DNA of 64,000 bases from Echinarachnius parma (GCA_037951105.1 JBAMJV010007398.1:53607-117606); one strand, 5' to 3'; positions 1 to 11,810 are shown, counted from the stretch's first letter. A program made the numbers and translations. The notes: generated by a model from the letters alone, not told the origin.

Positions 1-1381
1 ATTTTGGGAGTCTTTACAGTTAATGAACGCAAGCGCATTTTCATTTGTAATTAGCATCGCCACTTTAAAACACTGAAAAAATATGTTTTTTATATGCATA
101 TGATCCAGAGTCACATTTCATAAGAGATAATAAATGCAAAGCTATATATTTCCTGCCGTTGTGAGACACATTTTGCTACAAGTTTCTACAGTCAGTCTGT
201 ATTATAACACTCTTTCTTAGAACTAGTTGATAAACACATCCCTTGACTCTGAGGCAAGTTTATACCTGAATTGAATAGAATGTGATGTGCTTGGTAGATC
301 ATTTAATGTGGATAATTTAAAAAATGCCCATGACAAAGTTTGCAGGTAAATACTAGCCATTGTGGCCATGTCAATCAATCCATTGCCAGAGTAGGAGGCA
401 ATTTTGCGAAATATAATAGCGAAAGATCTCAATATTTGCTGAACATAAACTTTGCTTAGCATTGTGTTCTCTCATTCTGTATAAATGAGCAAATGAGTAG
501 GCTCGTTCTTCATATTTATTTTGTGTCATTTCACATTTCTTATCATACCATATGTCGCTTACATATCTTTTGATGACACAGATGTAATGAACATACGTGT
601 TCAGGCTTTGAAATGCATCTGAGACTTAACAAAACTACATTACATCTCAAGTTTCATGATTATTCCCTTTCTTTGTTTCATATTGTGGGCATGAATTGGC
701 ACGATTGATATTAAAGCGTTTCTTTGCTGCAGAATTATAAAAGGCTTTAGTTTCCTTATCGTAAGAATTTCCACAATTATGTTTCGTTGTTGCATAATTA
801 TGAAATGTTGATTCATACTCAGTAGAATTGTGAAAATGTTTGGAGTTGAATCAAGCTAGATTTTGACCTGACAAAGGGATAGAAGGGGCATAGAATAAAA
901 GAACTTGTATTCTAAGGATAATTATAATGTGAATCTCTCTGTTCACCAGGAAGAAACCAATTGAAACTCAATCTCCATTTTTGATGGATTGCCCGGAATA
1001 TCATAAATTTCTTTAATGGAAAAACTATGGTAATTGGGTGATTACAATCCAGTAGAGATTTGAACTTATAGGATGAAGAGTAGATCTCTGGTGATCTATT
1101 GCCTAACAGCATATATGTGGATAAAATGTTAATTCAATTCGTGTCCTTGGTTTAGTGTGTTGATTTCAACAAGTTCTTGGTCAAATGGCTTCTGAATAGC
1201 TGGTTTAAATCAAATTTAAGACAAAATTACATTGTACATGTGGGAAAATGATATTATATTAGCATTTGCAAACTTTTGAACATAATAGTATGGAGGTGAA
1301 ACCTCTATAGCCTTTAATGCAAAGTGCTGCACTTCATTTGAAAAGCAAAGGGCAGGGGTTTGGGGCTGGGCCCTCCCTGCT
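1..1381. other. Low-copy intronic DNA without recognised features
   Basis: AT-rich sequence. Short minus-strand open frames (for example at 223-462) have no recognisable protein signature. No repeat or motif cluster stands out. Confidence 0.6.
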
Positions 1382-1658
1382 TTAAAGGGAACCACCACCC
1401 AATAATAGTAGCCTTATAAATGAAATGTAATTGTTTTAGTAGTCCATTCCAAATAACAAGTTCAGCAAAATTGGTTTCAAGACAAGTTTCCAGACGCTAA
1501 CGGAACCATCAGGCCCTGTTGTTTCCATGAGTTTTGGTAATTAATTGTTTATGAATATCAAAACCCGTTGCAAAGTGTTGGACATCTGTTTGATATCAAA
1601 ACAACGGTACCAAAACATATAACCCTGTGTTGTTCTTTGCGGGGGTGGTTCCCTTTAA
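1382..1658. mobile_element. MITE family B, copy 1 (TTAAAGGGAACCACC ends)
   Basis: A 277-bp element bounded by TTAA, with left end TTAAAGGGAACCACCACCC and right end GGGGGTGGTTCCCTTTAA, which are near-perfect inverted repeats. The termini fit the TTAAAGGRR signature of T2/Kolobok-type elements, which duplicate TTAA on insertion. The interior shares many words with copies at 9573 and 61028 (AGTCCATTCC, ACAAGTTCA, GTTTCCAGA, TATTTGATATCA-like). It has no coding capacity. Confidence 0.8.
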
Positions 1659-2123
1659 ACTTGGAAGAAATATTTCTTTCTTGCAATTTCATTCGAAAAG
1701 CAGAGGGCAACTGGATTGCACCAGTGCGTGCCTCAAACTTGGAAGAGAGAAATATTCTTTCTTGTTTGCTGTTTGAAAGGGCTGTTGTCCTTTGACTGCT
1801 TGAAGAGGAAGAAACGCTAGCCTAGGCAAACTTGGAGCCAGCGTGCCGTTGCCGTGTCCCAGTGTTTACCCACTCTCTCTTTGCAAAGCCTGCCAGTTGT
1901 CGCCTGGACGGGAACCCAAACAAACCACCCTCTTCACGTTTCCCACTTGCGGCCTTCTCATAACTCCTTGCGACAAAATGTGTCCCCCGTGTTTGAACGA
2001 CACACTTCAAATTCAGGCCCTACACTGTACATCGTCGTCGTTCAGTACCTGTTCTGAAGAGCCAACACAGGTATACATTGATGCTTTAACCACTCCGTTC
2101 CACACCTTGAAAAGATATTAATG

Positions 2124-2325
2124 TACTACAGTCACACCTGTCTTAGTGCTCACCTGTCTGTAGCAGCCAACCTGCCTGTATAGTGAGTGACCACTTTAAT
2201 AAAGAGATCCCCTGCAGAGAAAAACAATGTTATTGAACCTGTCCATAGAGGGCAGTCAGATTTCCTGTCTACAGTGTCCACTTCTCATTTCCCTTTGCTG
2301 GTCACTATAGACAGGTTTTACTGTA
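2124..2325. repeat. Dispersed repeat K (CACTATAGACAGGTTT motif)
   Basis: Contains GGTCACTATAGACAGGTTTT and several diverged ACCTGTCTNTAG motifs in both orientations. Related sequence occurs at about 17205-17347 and 37418-37495. This looks like a dispersed inverted-repeat element with decayed internal structure; its class is not determined. Confidence 0.5.
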
Positions 2326-2373
2326 TATAGTGTGGAGAGTGTTAAGGGCAGGAGAGAAAGAATCAATGCTAGA

Positions 2374-2396
2374 GGGGGGGGGGGGGGGGGGGGGGG
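2374..2396. repeat. Poly-G tract, 23 nt
   Basis: Uninterrupted G run followed by a (GA)n stretch. It is one of many long G/C homopolymers in the window. Confidence 0.95.
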
Positions 2397-2576
2397 AGAG
2401 AGAGAGGGAGACCTATACAAACGTTGTGCTAGGCGGCACGTATCGCTTACAATATCTCTCGGCAAGTATTGTCACCCAAACTCGGGCCGGATGCTGACTC
2501 CTTTCACCTGATGCTGTTCTCTGCTCCGCTCTCTCGTGGTCCTCCATCCTCATCTCCCTCCAAACCAACTCGTCTT

Positions 2577-2669
2577 TAACCCCTTTCACGTCGATTGGAT
2601 TGTGGTATGACAGGTATTCTACATAGACCACAGCCCGAGTAGTTGCAATACAACTTCTTAATGGGTTAA
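2577..2669. mobile_element. Small TTAACCC element family E, copy 1
   Basis: Starts TTTAACCCCTTT and ends ATGGGTTAAG, with the shared core CAGGTATTCTACATAGACC and AGCCCGAG. Related copies lie at 26828-26947 and 39356-39457. These are about 90-120 bp with TTAACCC / GGGTTAA-like termini. Confidence 0.6.
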
Positions 2670-3774
2670 GGCTTGGTTTCCCCCCAAGAAAAAATAAAAT
2701 ACATCAACATCACCACCACCGACAACAACAACAACAACAACCAAGTAAGGTAGAAATAGAAAGTATATATATGTGTCAAGAACGTGTATATTGAACAAGA
2801 CTGCTTGTGCTGCTGCTGCATTTTCCATGGTTAAGGTTATAATATGTCAGTCCAGACATTGTTCTTATTTCTCCTAATTTTTTTTGCCCGAGTGAAGGTT
2901 GACAATTTATCTGAACGAGCGAAATGTATCTCAGTTTTTTGGCCCAGGGCGCAAGTGCATTCATCACTCAAAGAGTTTTTTCCTTTCTTTTCTTACAGCC
3001 AACGAGGTTTTTTCTTCATTTTCTTTCCTTTTTCTTTCTTAAAGGCAGTGGTTTTTAATTTCTATTCTAAAAGGTAGCGGGGTGAGGTTGCACAGCACAC
3101 AAATGAAACAGAGGGAGTCGTATATCCACTAGAGAAAAGACGTCCTTTCCTTTTGTGTAACTAATTCTAAGTTTTCATTTATACATTGTTTTTCCTGTCT
3201 GTGCTGTATCAGTGATACTCTGCAGTGTGATCAATGCAAACTTTTATTTCATTTTAATTGGAATTGACGAACAGAAAGGACATATTTGCTTCACTATTAG
3301 ACATGCAAGGCAATTGAAACAGATATTGTTTAAATTTTTGCACTGTAGCTTGTTTCAAGATCTTATCAATAAACTACCACAAGGGATTTATTTGTAGGAG
3401 TTTTTCTCCAAGGATTTTATTAGGGCAGCTTCCTAGTAAAATCCATGTTTACCTCTAATTCTTCTTAAAGAGTGTAAAATGCTTTTTTTTGTGAATCCTA
3501 TTTCAAGTAAAAACACTGTTAAAATGGTAAATTTTGCGCGAAAGCCATTTTTCTTTGAACTCTAGATGCACCAATATTTTTCTATGGTGGGCGGACTGGG
3601 TGGGTGGACATTGAGAAAATGAGATTTATTGTACGGGAGAAGATGGAAAAGAGAAAACACATTAGGCTAGCAAAATAACGGTATTGTACTAAATCCTACA
3701 TCTCATTGGAGGGAGATTACCGTGCGTACCAAAGGGATAGGAAAGAAAGACAGGGGGGGGGGGGGGGGGGTTCT

Positions 3775-4047
3775 CACAAAGATCCTAAGTTGAACTTAAC
3801 GCTAAGTTGGACTTAAAAAGTATGGAAAGCTGTAAATTTCTTTGGAGAAAAAAAAGGCATAAATGTTGTTTCTTATCACTAATATTTTTATACTATCAAG
3901 GAGATTTCATGTTCTTCATGTAAAATTTATGAAAGTCTAAAATACTTGAATTTTTGCTTTTAAATATGTTTCATTTCAAGGCTACAAATGGCTTACCATA
4001 CTTTTAAAGTCCAACTTAGATCCAAAGTTCAACTTAGGATCTTTGTG
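3775..4047. mobile_element. MITE family F, copy 1 (23-bp perfect TIR)
   Basis: CACAAAGATCCTAAGTTGAA at the left end is the exact reverse complement of the right end (TTCAACTTAGGATCTTTGTG); the full perfect TIR is 23 bp. The interior includes TGGAAAGCTGTA and GGAGATTTCATGTTCTTCAT, both echoed in the diverged copy at about 41385-41672. There is no ORF. A poly-G tract (3753-3770) adjoins the left end. Confidence 0.8.
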
Positions 4048-4565
4048 AAACATCCCCCATAAGAGGGAGTAGAGACACGTGTGTAGGTGGGCAAAAGGGC
4101 AATTGAAACTTCACACCATCCTTTAAGATTGCGCCGAGATTGCGCTTGCCCGGAGCAATCATCCCGTCGTTTAGACATTTGGAGGGGGTTTTGCTTACAA
4201 TGGCAATTTGACGAGGTGCGTTAGTGTGTTTATATTACACCCCCCTCCAGGAGCAGGTGATGAATATGGCGTACCCCTCCAGGGGTGCAGCTGCCTCACC
4301 TATGCGTGGACCACGTATCACTTTCCCCCATGAAAGATTCCGCCTAGCTCTCACTCTGCGCTCATTATGTAACACCCCCGGGCCACCGTATCAGCGTCAC
4401 CATTTTTCATTAGCAAGGCTCTTCCTGCGAGCGTGCGTGCACACTGTGTCCTCAGTAATTGGGATACGGTTTAAACATGTTTGCAGCCATATATGCATAT
4501 ATATTCATGGTTATACACTTAACCTTTATGGTTTCCCAATGTTTTACTTATTCGTGGTGGTCGGT

Positions 4566-4835
4566 TATTAACGCGTTGCCTACGGGAACCTGGTGGGACC
4601 TGTATTAATTCCATGGAGATTTTTACTGTGATTTTTCCAATGACGATGCCTGTTAAATTTAAAGGTAAATTCAATTAAGTACATGCCAAACCCATAATTC
4701 AAGAACATAATCAACACATTTTAACATTTAAACATCCCATTTAACATATGGGAGGTAATTTTGATGTTGACATTTATTTAATTATATTAATCACATCGCC
4801 TACAGGAACCAGGTAACCAGTATATTAACCCTATT
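4566..4835. repeat. Decayed D-family fragments
   Basis: Contains TTAACGCGTTGCCTACGGGA at 4567 and TCGCCTACAGGAACCAGGTA near 4796, both matching one half of the D-family consensus. These are fragments rather than intact elements. Confidence 0.45.
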
Positions 4836-4867
4836 TAAGTGGGAATAGGGTAACGTTACATCACACA

Positions 4868-5203
4868 GCTAACCCTACAGGAAAGAGAACACTGTCACAG
4901 TGTGAACAAACTGTCTCTATAGTGTGGATAACATTGTAAACACACTGTGTAGGCCGTGTTGAATTCACACTCTGCATTTTCTCAATTTGAACAAACTCTG
5001 AATACACTGTGGAACACCATTTTGTCACATTGATAAGTAGAGCCCTTACACTATATAGAACATATAGTGTGATCACAGTGTGAGCACAGTGTTGGTAAGA
5101 GTTGACACTGTGAGAAGATTGAATTTGACACGATCTACACAAAGTGTTGACATTGTAAACCACAGTATGTGCACAGTGTGCACACTGTTCTTTCTGGTTA
5201 GCT
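4868..5203. mobile_element. Inverted-repeat element filled with CACTGTG palindromes
   Basis: The left end AGCTAACCCTACAGGAAAGA is mirrored at the right end by TTCTTTCTGGTTAGCT, an imperfect TIR of about 30 bp. The interior is a dense scatter of CACTGTG, CACAGTGTG and TAGTGTG motifs in both orientations. The layout suggests a foldback-type or minisatellite-carrying MITE. A short minus-strand frame inside it is an artefact of the repeat. Confidence 0.6.
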
Positions 5204-5253
5204 AGATCTGGGGTAGATGTGAAGATGTTACATCAATTAGCTCAACTTTGTTC

Positions 5254-5333
5254 TTAACCCGTTCCCTTCGAGATTCTGAAATATCCATAGACTTTGTTCA
5301 CAACCCATGCGGCTCCCTTAATCAAGGGGTTAA
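5254..5333. mobile_element. Small TTAACCC element family D, copy 1 (80 bp)
   Basis: Begins TTAACCCGTTCCCTTCGAGA and ends AAGGGGTTAA. The internal GATTCTGAAAT...CCATAGACTTTGT...CAACCCA is shared with copies at 18548 and 31158. The termini are inverted and contain TTAA. Confidence 0.7.
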
Positions 5334-5589
5334 GGTTTCTTGATATTGTGACAAAAATATGTTTCCATGAGCCTTACAGGGAACAACATTTCTAAGATAA
5401 CCATTTACGTAATTATTTCATTTTAGATTTGAGAGATGTTTTTAAAAACTGGTCTGTATTGCTATTTTAAACAGGTCTTGATATTGTGACAGATATATTT
5501 TCGTAGGGACGTTTCTTAGAGCGATGTTTCTATCGCAATCATGTATCTGATAGTTTCATTCTTGATTTGAAAGACTTTTTTCCAGCTCT

Positions 5590-6330
5590 CATTCTGTGAT
5601 GTAGGTGTGGTTATCACACTCGGGTCGACAACCACGTCAGAGTATCCATGTTACGTTACCCCTCTTTTTACTTTCACTTCCTGTCCTCCGTTCTCGATAC
5701 TCGAACGGCGCTAAAGTGTAGCAACAACCCGTCACAAAGATTGAATAACCAGCCTACATCTCTGTCATACCACACTACCTTTGCTCCTCCAAGTAAGATG
5801 CATCCAATTCAGGAACGAGAGCAGTGGATATCGCTTTACCCTCTCTCCGCTCGCTAATGTCTCGTTGTCGCGGGCCTCGACTGTTTGTCCTCCATCTCCA
5901 ATTTCCCCGCAGCGAGATCGCTAAGCGCGGCACAAGGGCCCTTCACAGACTTCAGCGTGCGGTGAGAACCCCTTTCTACATCGCGGTGAGAGGGTAGCGT
6001 CGGTTTCAGGGTTACCTCTCGAGTCCCGCCACGCACTTTCCTCACCCTCTTCTCATCCCCTCTCCCACTCGTGCGGCTGAGAGCTCTCCAATCTTGCACG
6101 CTATGAGTGTTATTCTGGATGCTCATGGAGAGTTACTCTGAAAGCGCCGGCTAAAACTACTTCTGTTTTCTCTTCTCGGGCACAAACCATGACCACCACT
6201 TAATACTCTCTCGTCACAGAGACGAGGGAGAGAAAGGGAAATAGAGGGAGAGGGAGGATGTTGAAGTGATGATGTAGAGGGGTATGAGAAGTGGAGATGG
6301 AGATCAAAATATAACACAGAGAGATAAAGA
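5590..6330. other. GC-richer low-copy block
   Basis: Noticeably higher G+C than the surrounding intron, with CpG-containing words (GCGAGATCGCTAAGCGCGG). Open frames on both strands lack recognisable domains. It may be a regulatory block, but nothing specific supports that. Confidence 0.25.
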
Positions 6331-7957
6331 GAAGAGTGGAGGGTTACATTAGACTAGTCAAATAGGATGAAGATGTTCAAATTCTGATTATAGCAGAAAG
6401 GAGAAAAAAGCTGTGATATTGTACCTCAGATCGTGAGTGACGGTTATTATAACTTCTTACTGATTTACAAACTTTAATTTATTTCCTTTAAATGCAAACT
6501 TCCATTAAAACATTTATGTGATTTTAGACTGACAAACCAAGACTCTGCTAGAATTTGCTTAGGCCCCACAAAACTATCAAGACCAAATTTTCTTTGTTCA
6601 TGTTTATTTAAAACATTCATGTGTAAGAAATGTAATTGTTTTTGTGTTAGTTTTGTCTTTAATATGTTCTTAACAACATATGTTGCATCAACATATATAT
6701 ATGGATTTGACACCTTTAAATGGGAGCATTTTCTGAGACCTGGAAGCATTTTTTCCCCAGTGAAAGTAGAAGAGGAACAGAAATGATGTTTATTCACTCG
6801 CAACATCCTTGAAATGTAAGATCATGATCGCAAGGCAGCTTGTTTGTTCAACTCAGTCGATGGGAGGAAATAAATGTGGAGCTTTGGAGAGAATTATCAG
6901 ATTGCATTTCCATCATGGGGGATGTATGGGCTGCCAGTTAGTTGATACAGTCTTGAGAAGTAAAAGCACATTAAAGCCTCTTGACATTATTAGGGAAAGA
7001 CCCCCCCCCCCCCCCTCATCAAAGAAGTGCTTAAATTTCCCTTTGTTTTGCAGCATGAGAACAAACAAGTCCTACAACATATGTGTATACATGTATATGT
7101 GAGGAGCGGAACTAAAATCTACTGCCTGCTGGACCAAAGTGTTAAGCAGTCAACTTACAGAAAATAATATTTGTTTGTTCTACATTTTAAAGACCACACA
7201 AATATCGAAAGGAACAGTCAGATATGCGCATGTACATTTGATGTTACATTTATGGAGAAGACTTTTCTTTCTTTGCATGTTTGCTTATTTCTTTATATTG
7301 TTATCAATAGTGGCAAGCTAGGAAACAAAACCCACACCTTAGACATCAGGAAAGGGGTAATACTTTCATACATACAGTAAATGTGTAATTGGATTGATTT
7401 TGGAAGGTTTTTTATTGAATGAGAAGGTTCTCCAATATCTTTTTTTAATGTTTCTTCCAAAGACCGTCAGAGAGCTTTAAAAACACATAGATTAGATGTG
7501 CCTTACTCAGGAGTTCCCCGGCGGGCATGGATTTTCTTTGTGATGGATTACCGCCAAAATCCTCTCATTTCATCTCTTGCGTCTTTGTCTTTGCATACAA
7601 ATGGAAGATTTCATCTCAAATCCACCTGTATTACATCCTTCTGCCGCTAAGCCCCCCCCTTCCCCATCCTAGAAGCGTCCTTCCAATTATTGATTGCTTT
7701 GCATAATGAATTGTTGGTAGGATCAAGTTGGAGTCTGTGCCGGGATTACGCCCTTCTTCTGCTAAGCCTGTTTTTGAATTGACTGGTTTTTTTGGTGTTT
7801 TTTTATGTGTTTTTTCACATTCGTACTGAAAAAGTGAAAACATTTTGTTGACTATTTATTTCTTCTGTGTCCTATATATTCATCATGGTATCTCACAATA
7901 ACCTCTATTTAGTTCTATTGATTTGATATTGCATTTTTAAAAAACAAAGTTGGAAAT
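6331..7957. other. Low-copy intronic DNA
   Basis: AT-rich. It contains a 15-nt C tract at 7001-7015 and no recognised exon, repeat family or RNA gene. Confidence 0.5.
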
Positions 7958-8215
7958 TTAAAGGGACTTTTGTCCAAATTCTCAAAATCCAATTGGAATT
8001 CTAGCGGTTCCCTCATAACTTGTTGTATTTGTATTAACAATAGAAGCATTGGACAGGTTTCGGTTTTTCAAATTTCCCTTTCGTTAATAGAATAGTTACG
8101 ATTGAAGTGTTCAGATTTTAAACTATCCACTGGACCGTGTACAAAGTGAGTGCAATGAGTTAGTGAATATCACTTTGCATTTTTGCTAATTTCTCGGCCA
8201 TATAACGTCAAAAGT
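7958..8215 (+). mobile_element. MITE family A, copy 1 (truncated, upstream of the 96-nt exon)
   Basis: Starts TTAAAGGGACTTTTGTCC and shares CAATTGGAATTCTAGCGGTT, GGACAGGTTTCGG, CAAATTTCCCTTTCGTT and TCGGCCATATAACGTC with other A copies. Homology stops around 8215, so the second terminus is missing. It is in the opposite orientation to the copy at 8933-9299, so the two flank the exon at 8453 as an inverted pair. Confidence 0.75.
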
Positions 8216-8452
8216 TAACAAGATGGTTGCGTCATGATTTTTTCCCTCTTTAATTTACCTTATATAAATGTGGTCCTTACGGCTAGGCTGTATGCGATAG
8301 TGTGTCATCGACATTACCTTGTCATTGTTTTTATTCTCTTGTTTTACTCGACATTGGTGTAGACAAAATCATTTTAGAAGGACCTTTCTCGACCCTCTTT
8401 AATAATTTATTAACCATTGATTTTTCTGATGTTCTCATTTCTGTCGTTACAG

Positions 8453-8548
8453 ACGAGATCGCCGCATCGCAGAGCCAGCGGGGACGAGAATGCATTGCCT
8501 CAGAATGCCAACGGACCAAATCGGTCAAATTCTGATCGATTGAGTGAT
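8453..8548 (+). CDS. AUTS2: Internal coding exon of AUTS2-family gene (96 nt, phase 0/0)
   Basis: The exon runs from an acceptor (tttctgtcgttacag) to a perfect donor (GAT|gtaagt) and is 32 codons long with no stop. It opens TRSPHRRASGDE and ends PNRSNSDRLSD, a basic/serine-rich then S-D-R-L-S-D profile. Vertebrate AUTS2 has SSSRERLSD at the end of the corresponding exon (from memory), directly before the two microexons also found here in the same order. AUTS2 is a nuclear protein that, in vertebrates, joins PRC1 complexes with PCGF3/5, recruits CK2 and p300, and activates neuronal genes; a cytoplasmic Rac1 role is also reported. This exon lies in the poorly ordered N-terminal part, well before the proline-rich and Auts2 domains. 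FBRSL1 is the close vertebrate paralogue, so in an invertebrate this is best read as the single pro-orthologue. The 32-codon length is close to the roughly 29 residues of the vertebrate exon; the first half is not conserved. Confidence 0.85.
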
Positions 8549-8932
8549 GTAAGTAACATAACAAGATTGGAACATTGATTTTAAGATGAAGACGGGTGTC
8601 TGAATATTTTGTGCTTGACGGAAGTATGTAGATTGGATTTAAACTAAATTAGGAAAAACATTTTCGGGGAAAAGTAACAATTTATTGATGTGAAAGTATA
8701 TAGATCTGCATTCATGCTAAACATTATAAAAGGAACACTGTTTTCTCAAGATTGGAGCATTGATTTTGAAGATCAAGATGGAGGTCTGAATGTTGTAATG
8801 TAGTAGACGGAAGTATTCAAATTAGATTAAATTGCAGTAAGTATATAATTTTCGGGGGAAAAATAACAATTGATTGATTCTAATGGAACTGTTTTGATAA
8901 GAAACACAATATTTGTTTGACTAGTTCTCTTG

Positions 8933-9299
8933 TTAAAGGAATCTCGTAACTTTGTTGACATGTGCAAAAAGTGATGATTGGTTGATATAATGTATATTGT
9001 TGTTATCTATTATGTCCACAGGCTATTGTGTGAAAATTTCAAGTCAAATGGACGTTATATGGCCGAGTAATGAGCAAAAATGCAAAGCGATATTCACTAA
9101 CTCACAGCACTCACTTTGTACACGGTTTCAAAACTCCAACGGATATTTTATTATCTGAAAACTTCAATCGTTCATATCTTTGTAACGAAAGGGAAATTTG
9201 AAAAACCTGTCCCATGTTTTGTTGTCAATACGAAAGAGAGAACTGCTAGTTTTCCAATTGGATTTTGAGGATTTGGACAATGTTACTAAGTCCCTTTAA
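8933..9299 (-). mobile_element. MITE family A, copy 2 (367 bp, TTAA-flanked)
   Basis: Runs from TTAAAGGAATCTCGTAAC to GTTACTAAGTCCCTTTAA, with TTAA at both ends. The interior is shared with copies at 22474 and 60649 (GATGATTGGTTGAT-like, ATGTCCACAGG, GTCAAATGGACG, GCAAAAATGCAAAG, CACTTTGTACA, CTTTGTAACGAAAGGGAAAT). T2/Kolobok-like termini; no coding capacity. Confidence 0.82.
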
Positions 9300-9300
9300 A

Positions 9301-9433
9301 GGGAACGGTTATCCCTTACATACCCCATAGCGTACGGGAACCTACTGGGTACATACCCCATAGCCTACGGGAACCTACTGGGTTAACTACAAAGTCTACA
9401 GGCATTTCAGAAATCTTGAAGGGAATGGGTTAA
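9301..9433. mobile_element. D-family element with internal duplication
   Basis: ATACCCCATAGCGTACGGGA and ATACCCCATAGCCTACGGGA repeat in tandem, followed by CTACAAAGTCTACAGGCATT and a GAATGGGTTAA end. This is the reverse-complement D consensus with a duplicated half. It abuts the right end of the A-family MITE. Confidence 0.6.
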
Positions 9434-9572
9434 TTTTTTATGACAAATGATGGAAGAGAATATCAAATGCGCATTTAATGGACTTATACAAAACATGCAA
9501 TGCGATGGGATTTCTGGGAAGAGGATCCTAGCAGGTATCAGGGAAACAAGGTGTACGTGTTTTGAGTATTCT

Positions 9573-10000
9573 TTAAAGGGTACCATTACCCAAAAATAAT
9601 ATTCTTATAAATGAAAGGTAACACCTTCAGTAGTCCATTCCATCAACAAGTTCACAAAAATATGTTTCCAGAAAAACAAAAATATATAATTGGAAAACGC
9701 ATCACCATTCTAAAGCATGCGTTCATGGGTCTGAATTACGAAGACTAATTTGTCCAGAGTGAACGAATCGTCCGGGATTCTATTGTCTACAAACGTACGC
9801 GTGAATAGCATTGGCGCACTCGCAAATGTTTGGCCCGTATGGAACCAGGAAATAGTAGTGGTTCCGTAAGTGGTGGAAATTAATTGCCTTGTTTATGAAT
9901 TACACAACCCTTTGAAAAATGTTGGGTATCTATTTGATATCACAAAACGATACCAAATCATAAAACTATGTGTTGTTCTTTGCCTGGTGGTCCCCTTTAA
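9573..10000. mobile_element. MITE family B, copy 2 (428 bp)
   Basis: Bounded by TTAA: left TTAAAGGGTACCATTACCC, right GCCTGGTGGTCCCCTTTAA. It includes TTGGAAAACGCATCACCATT and GTCCGGGATTCTATTGT, shared with the copy at 61028. It is longer than copy 1 at 1382, which appears internally deleted relative to it. Confidence 0.8.
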
Positions 10001-10312
10001 TACATCACACACCTCCCCATCTCCTCCATATACTGGGAAGATTATGTAGATATGAGGCTAGGCACTAGTCCCACGTGTAGGAATAGCCGTAGGGTGTGTT
10101 AGTAGAGACTAGTGGGAAGTAAACGAGAGAGGGAAGAAAACCCGAGTGAAATCAATGATGCCTTGATGAGATAACATCTGGGAGGCTAGCCCCATTTTCA
10201 GACAAGAAATTTATTCAGTGTTTGTTTACGTTCGTTATACAACATTCAGACATAATAATGTTGTAATTTAAAGCGCTATGAATACTCTTGTGAATAAGGC
10301 GATATCAAATAA

Positions 10313-10400
10313 CTGTTATTATTATAATAATAATAATAATAATAATACGAACATTTGTATAGCGCAGCTACTATAAATATATACTCTACTGCGCTTATAA
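10313..10400. repeat. (TAA)n with TATAGCGC motif, retroelement-tail-like
   Basis: An (ATA/TAA)n microsatellite followed by CGAACATTTGTATAGCGCAG. Similar TATAGNGC or GCGCTATATAAAT motifs next to TAA-rich runs occur at about 24570, 40480 and 51590. This resembles a LINE/SINE 3' tail seen widely in marine animals; the body of the element is not evident. Confidence 0.45.
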
Positions 10401-10994
10401 GAAGCTCCTTTTTAAGTGAACAAAAACAAACGTACAAGAAACAGAAAGTACAACAATCAATCTAGTTTTCTAGTTTCGCTATATTATACATCCAAGAATA
10501 TGCATTATGTCATGTTGCATGACCATGGAATATGCGAACAGGTCAAAGGTCATGCATGGATGGAATGCGCCCAGCCGCATCTGCTTTCGTAAGCTCTTCC
10601 CAGTTGTACGTAGTATGTTTGAATTGACGTTCCCATGTTGGCTCCGTGTCATATGACAGTAGGATGTACATTTAAAAAGAATATAACAAAGCTCCAAAGC
10701 TAGAAGAAACATATTAGACTATAAGACTATAGTCTAGATAGAGTATTGGAAAACGCATCATTCAGACACAACATTTTTCTTGTAATGTCAAGCAAACATC
10801 AATTGCCATGTGAACGTCGTATTACCATACATACATTGTTCCATACAATGTTTTTCATGCACGTGTGAAAGGGTGGGCAGTAGGATGAGTATGGCCCAGA
10901 GCGCCGAGGCAAATGTAATTTGTGTTGTGTATGAAACAAAGGAGAGGGCAGATCCCTTACTGCGAATCCACCGGGGCACACTCCTGCCATTGAT

Positions 10995-11810
10995 CTGTCG
11001 GCTTCATTTACACCGCAATTAACAAACAAAAAAATAAATAAAGAACACTCTTATGTGACCGGCCGTGTGTATGGTTGAATATATGGCAAAGGATTATTTT
11101 CCAAATATATGTTCAGGATCTTGTGTGTATATCATGGCTGTCGGCATTATTTGCACCGCAATTAACAAATAAGACCAAATAAAGAACACTCTTATAGCTC
11201 AGTTTGCTGGTTTGCGACCGGCCGTGTGTACGGCAAGATTATTTTCCAAATTTATATATGTTCAGGATCATGTGTATTTTAGTGACTTGAGGCTTCATTT
11301 ACACTTCAATTAACAAATAAGAACAAATAAAGAACACTCTTATAGCTCAGTTTTCTGGTTTGTGACCGGCCGTGTATACGGCAAGATTGTTTTCCAAATA
11401 TATGTTCAGGATCATGTGTATATTTTGTGAATGTTGGCTTAATTTACAATGCAATTAACAAATTAGAACAAATAAAGAACACTTTTATAGCTCAGTTTGC
11501 TGGTTTGCGACCGGCCGTGTGTACGGCAAGATTATTTCCAAATATATGTTCAGGATCATGTGTATTTTAGTGACTATCAGCTTCATTTACACTGCATTTA
11601 ACAAATAAGAAAAATCTTATAGCTCTGTTTGCTGGTTTGCACCTGTGAGTTTGTATGAATATTTGACAAGGTTCTCATATTTTCTAAAAATATATATATG
11701 TTCTGGATCATGTGCATATTTGTTGTGACTGTTGGCTTCATTTTCTCCGCAAATAAGAATGCTCCTATGTAGCTCAGTTTGCTTGTTCGCGACCAGCATT
11801 TGGTTGAATA
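10995..11810. repeat. Tandem array, six units of about 145 bp
   Basis: GGCTTCATTTACACCGCAAT recurs with minor changes near 11000, 11144, 11292, 11437, 11580 and 11735, spacing 143-155 bp. Units also share GACCGGCCGTGTGTACGG and ATATGTTCAGGATCATGTGT. Later units are shortened or diverged. Confidence 0.88.

Larger units (their letters stand above)
1..8452 (+). other. AUTS2-family intron, 3' part (5' end outside window)
   Basis: Inferred intron running to the acceptor at 8452. No exon resembling the vertebrate AUTS2 segments that precede RERLSD was recognised here. The open frames are short and none carries a recognisable family signature. Contents: low-copy AT-rich DNA (1-1381), a B-family MITE (1382-1658), repeats at 2124-2669, a perfect-TIR MITE (3775-4047), a CACTGTG-rich inverted-repeat element (4868-5203), a GC-richer low-copy block (about 5590-6330), and an A-family MITE fragment (7958-8215). 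Confidence 0.75.

Noticed and set aside
10995-11810. Regularly spaced repeats considered as a CRISPR array
   Set aside because: Units are about 145 bp, the whole unit repeats rather than short repeats with unique spacers, and the sequence is eukaryotic intron.
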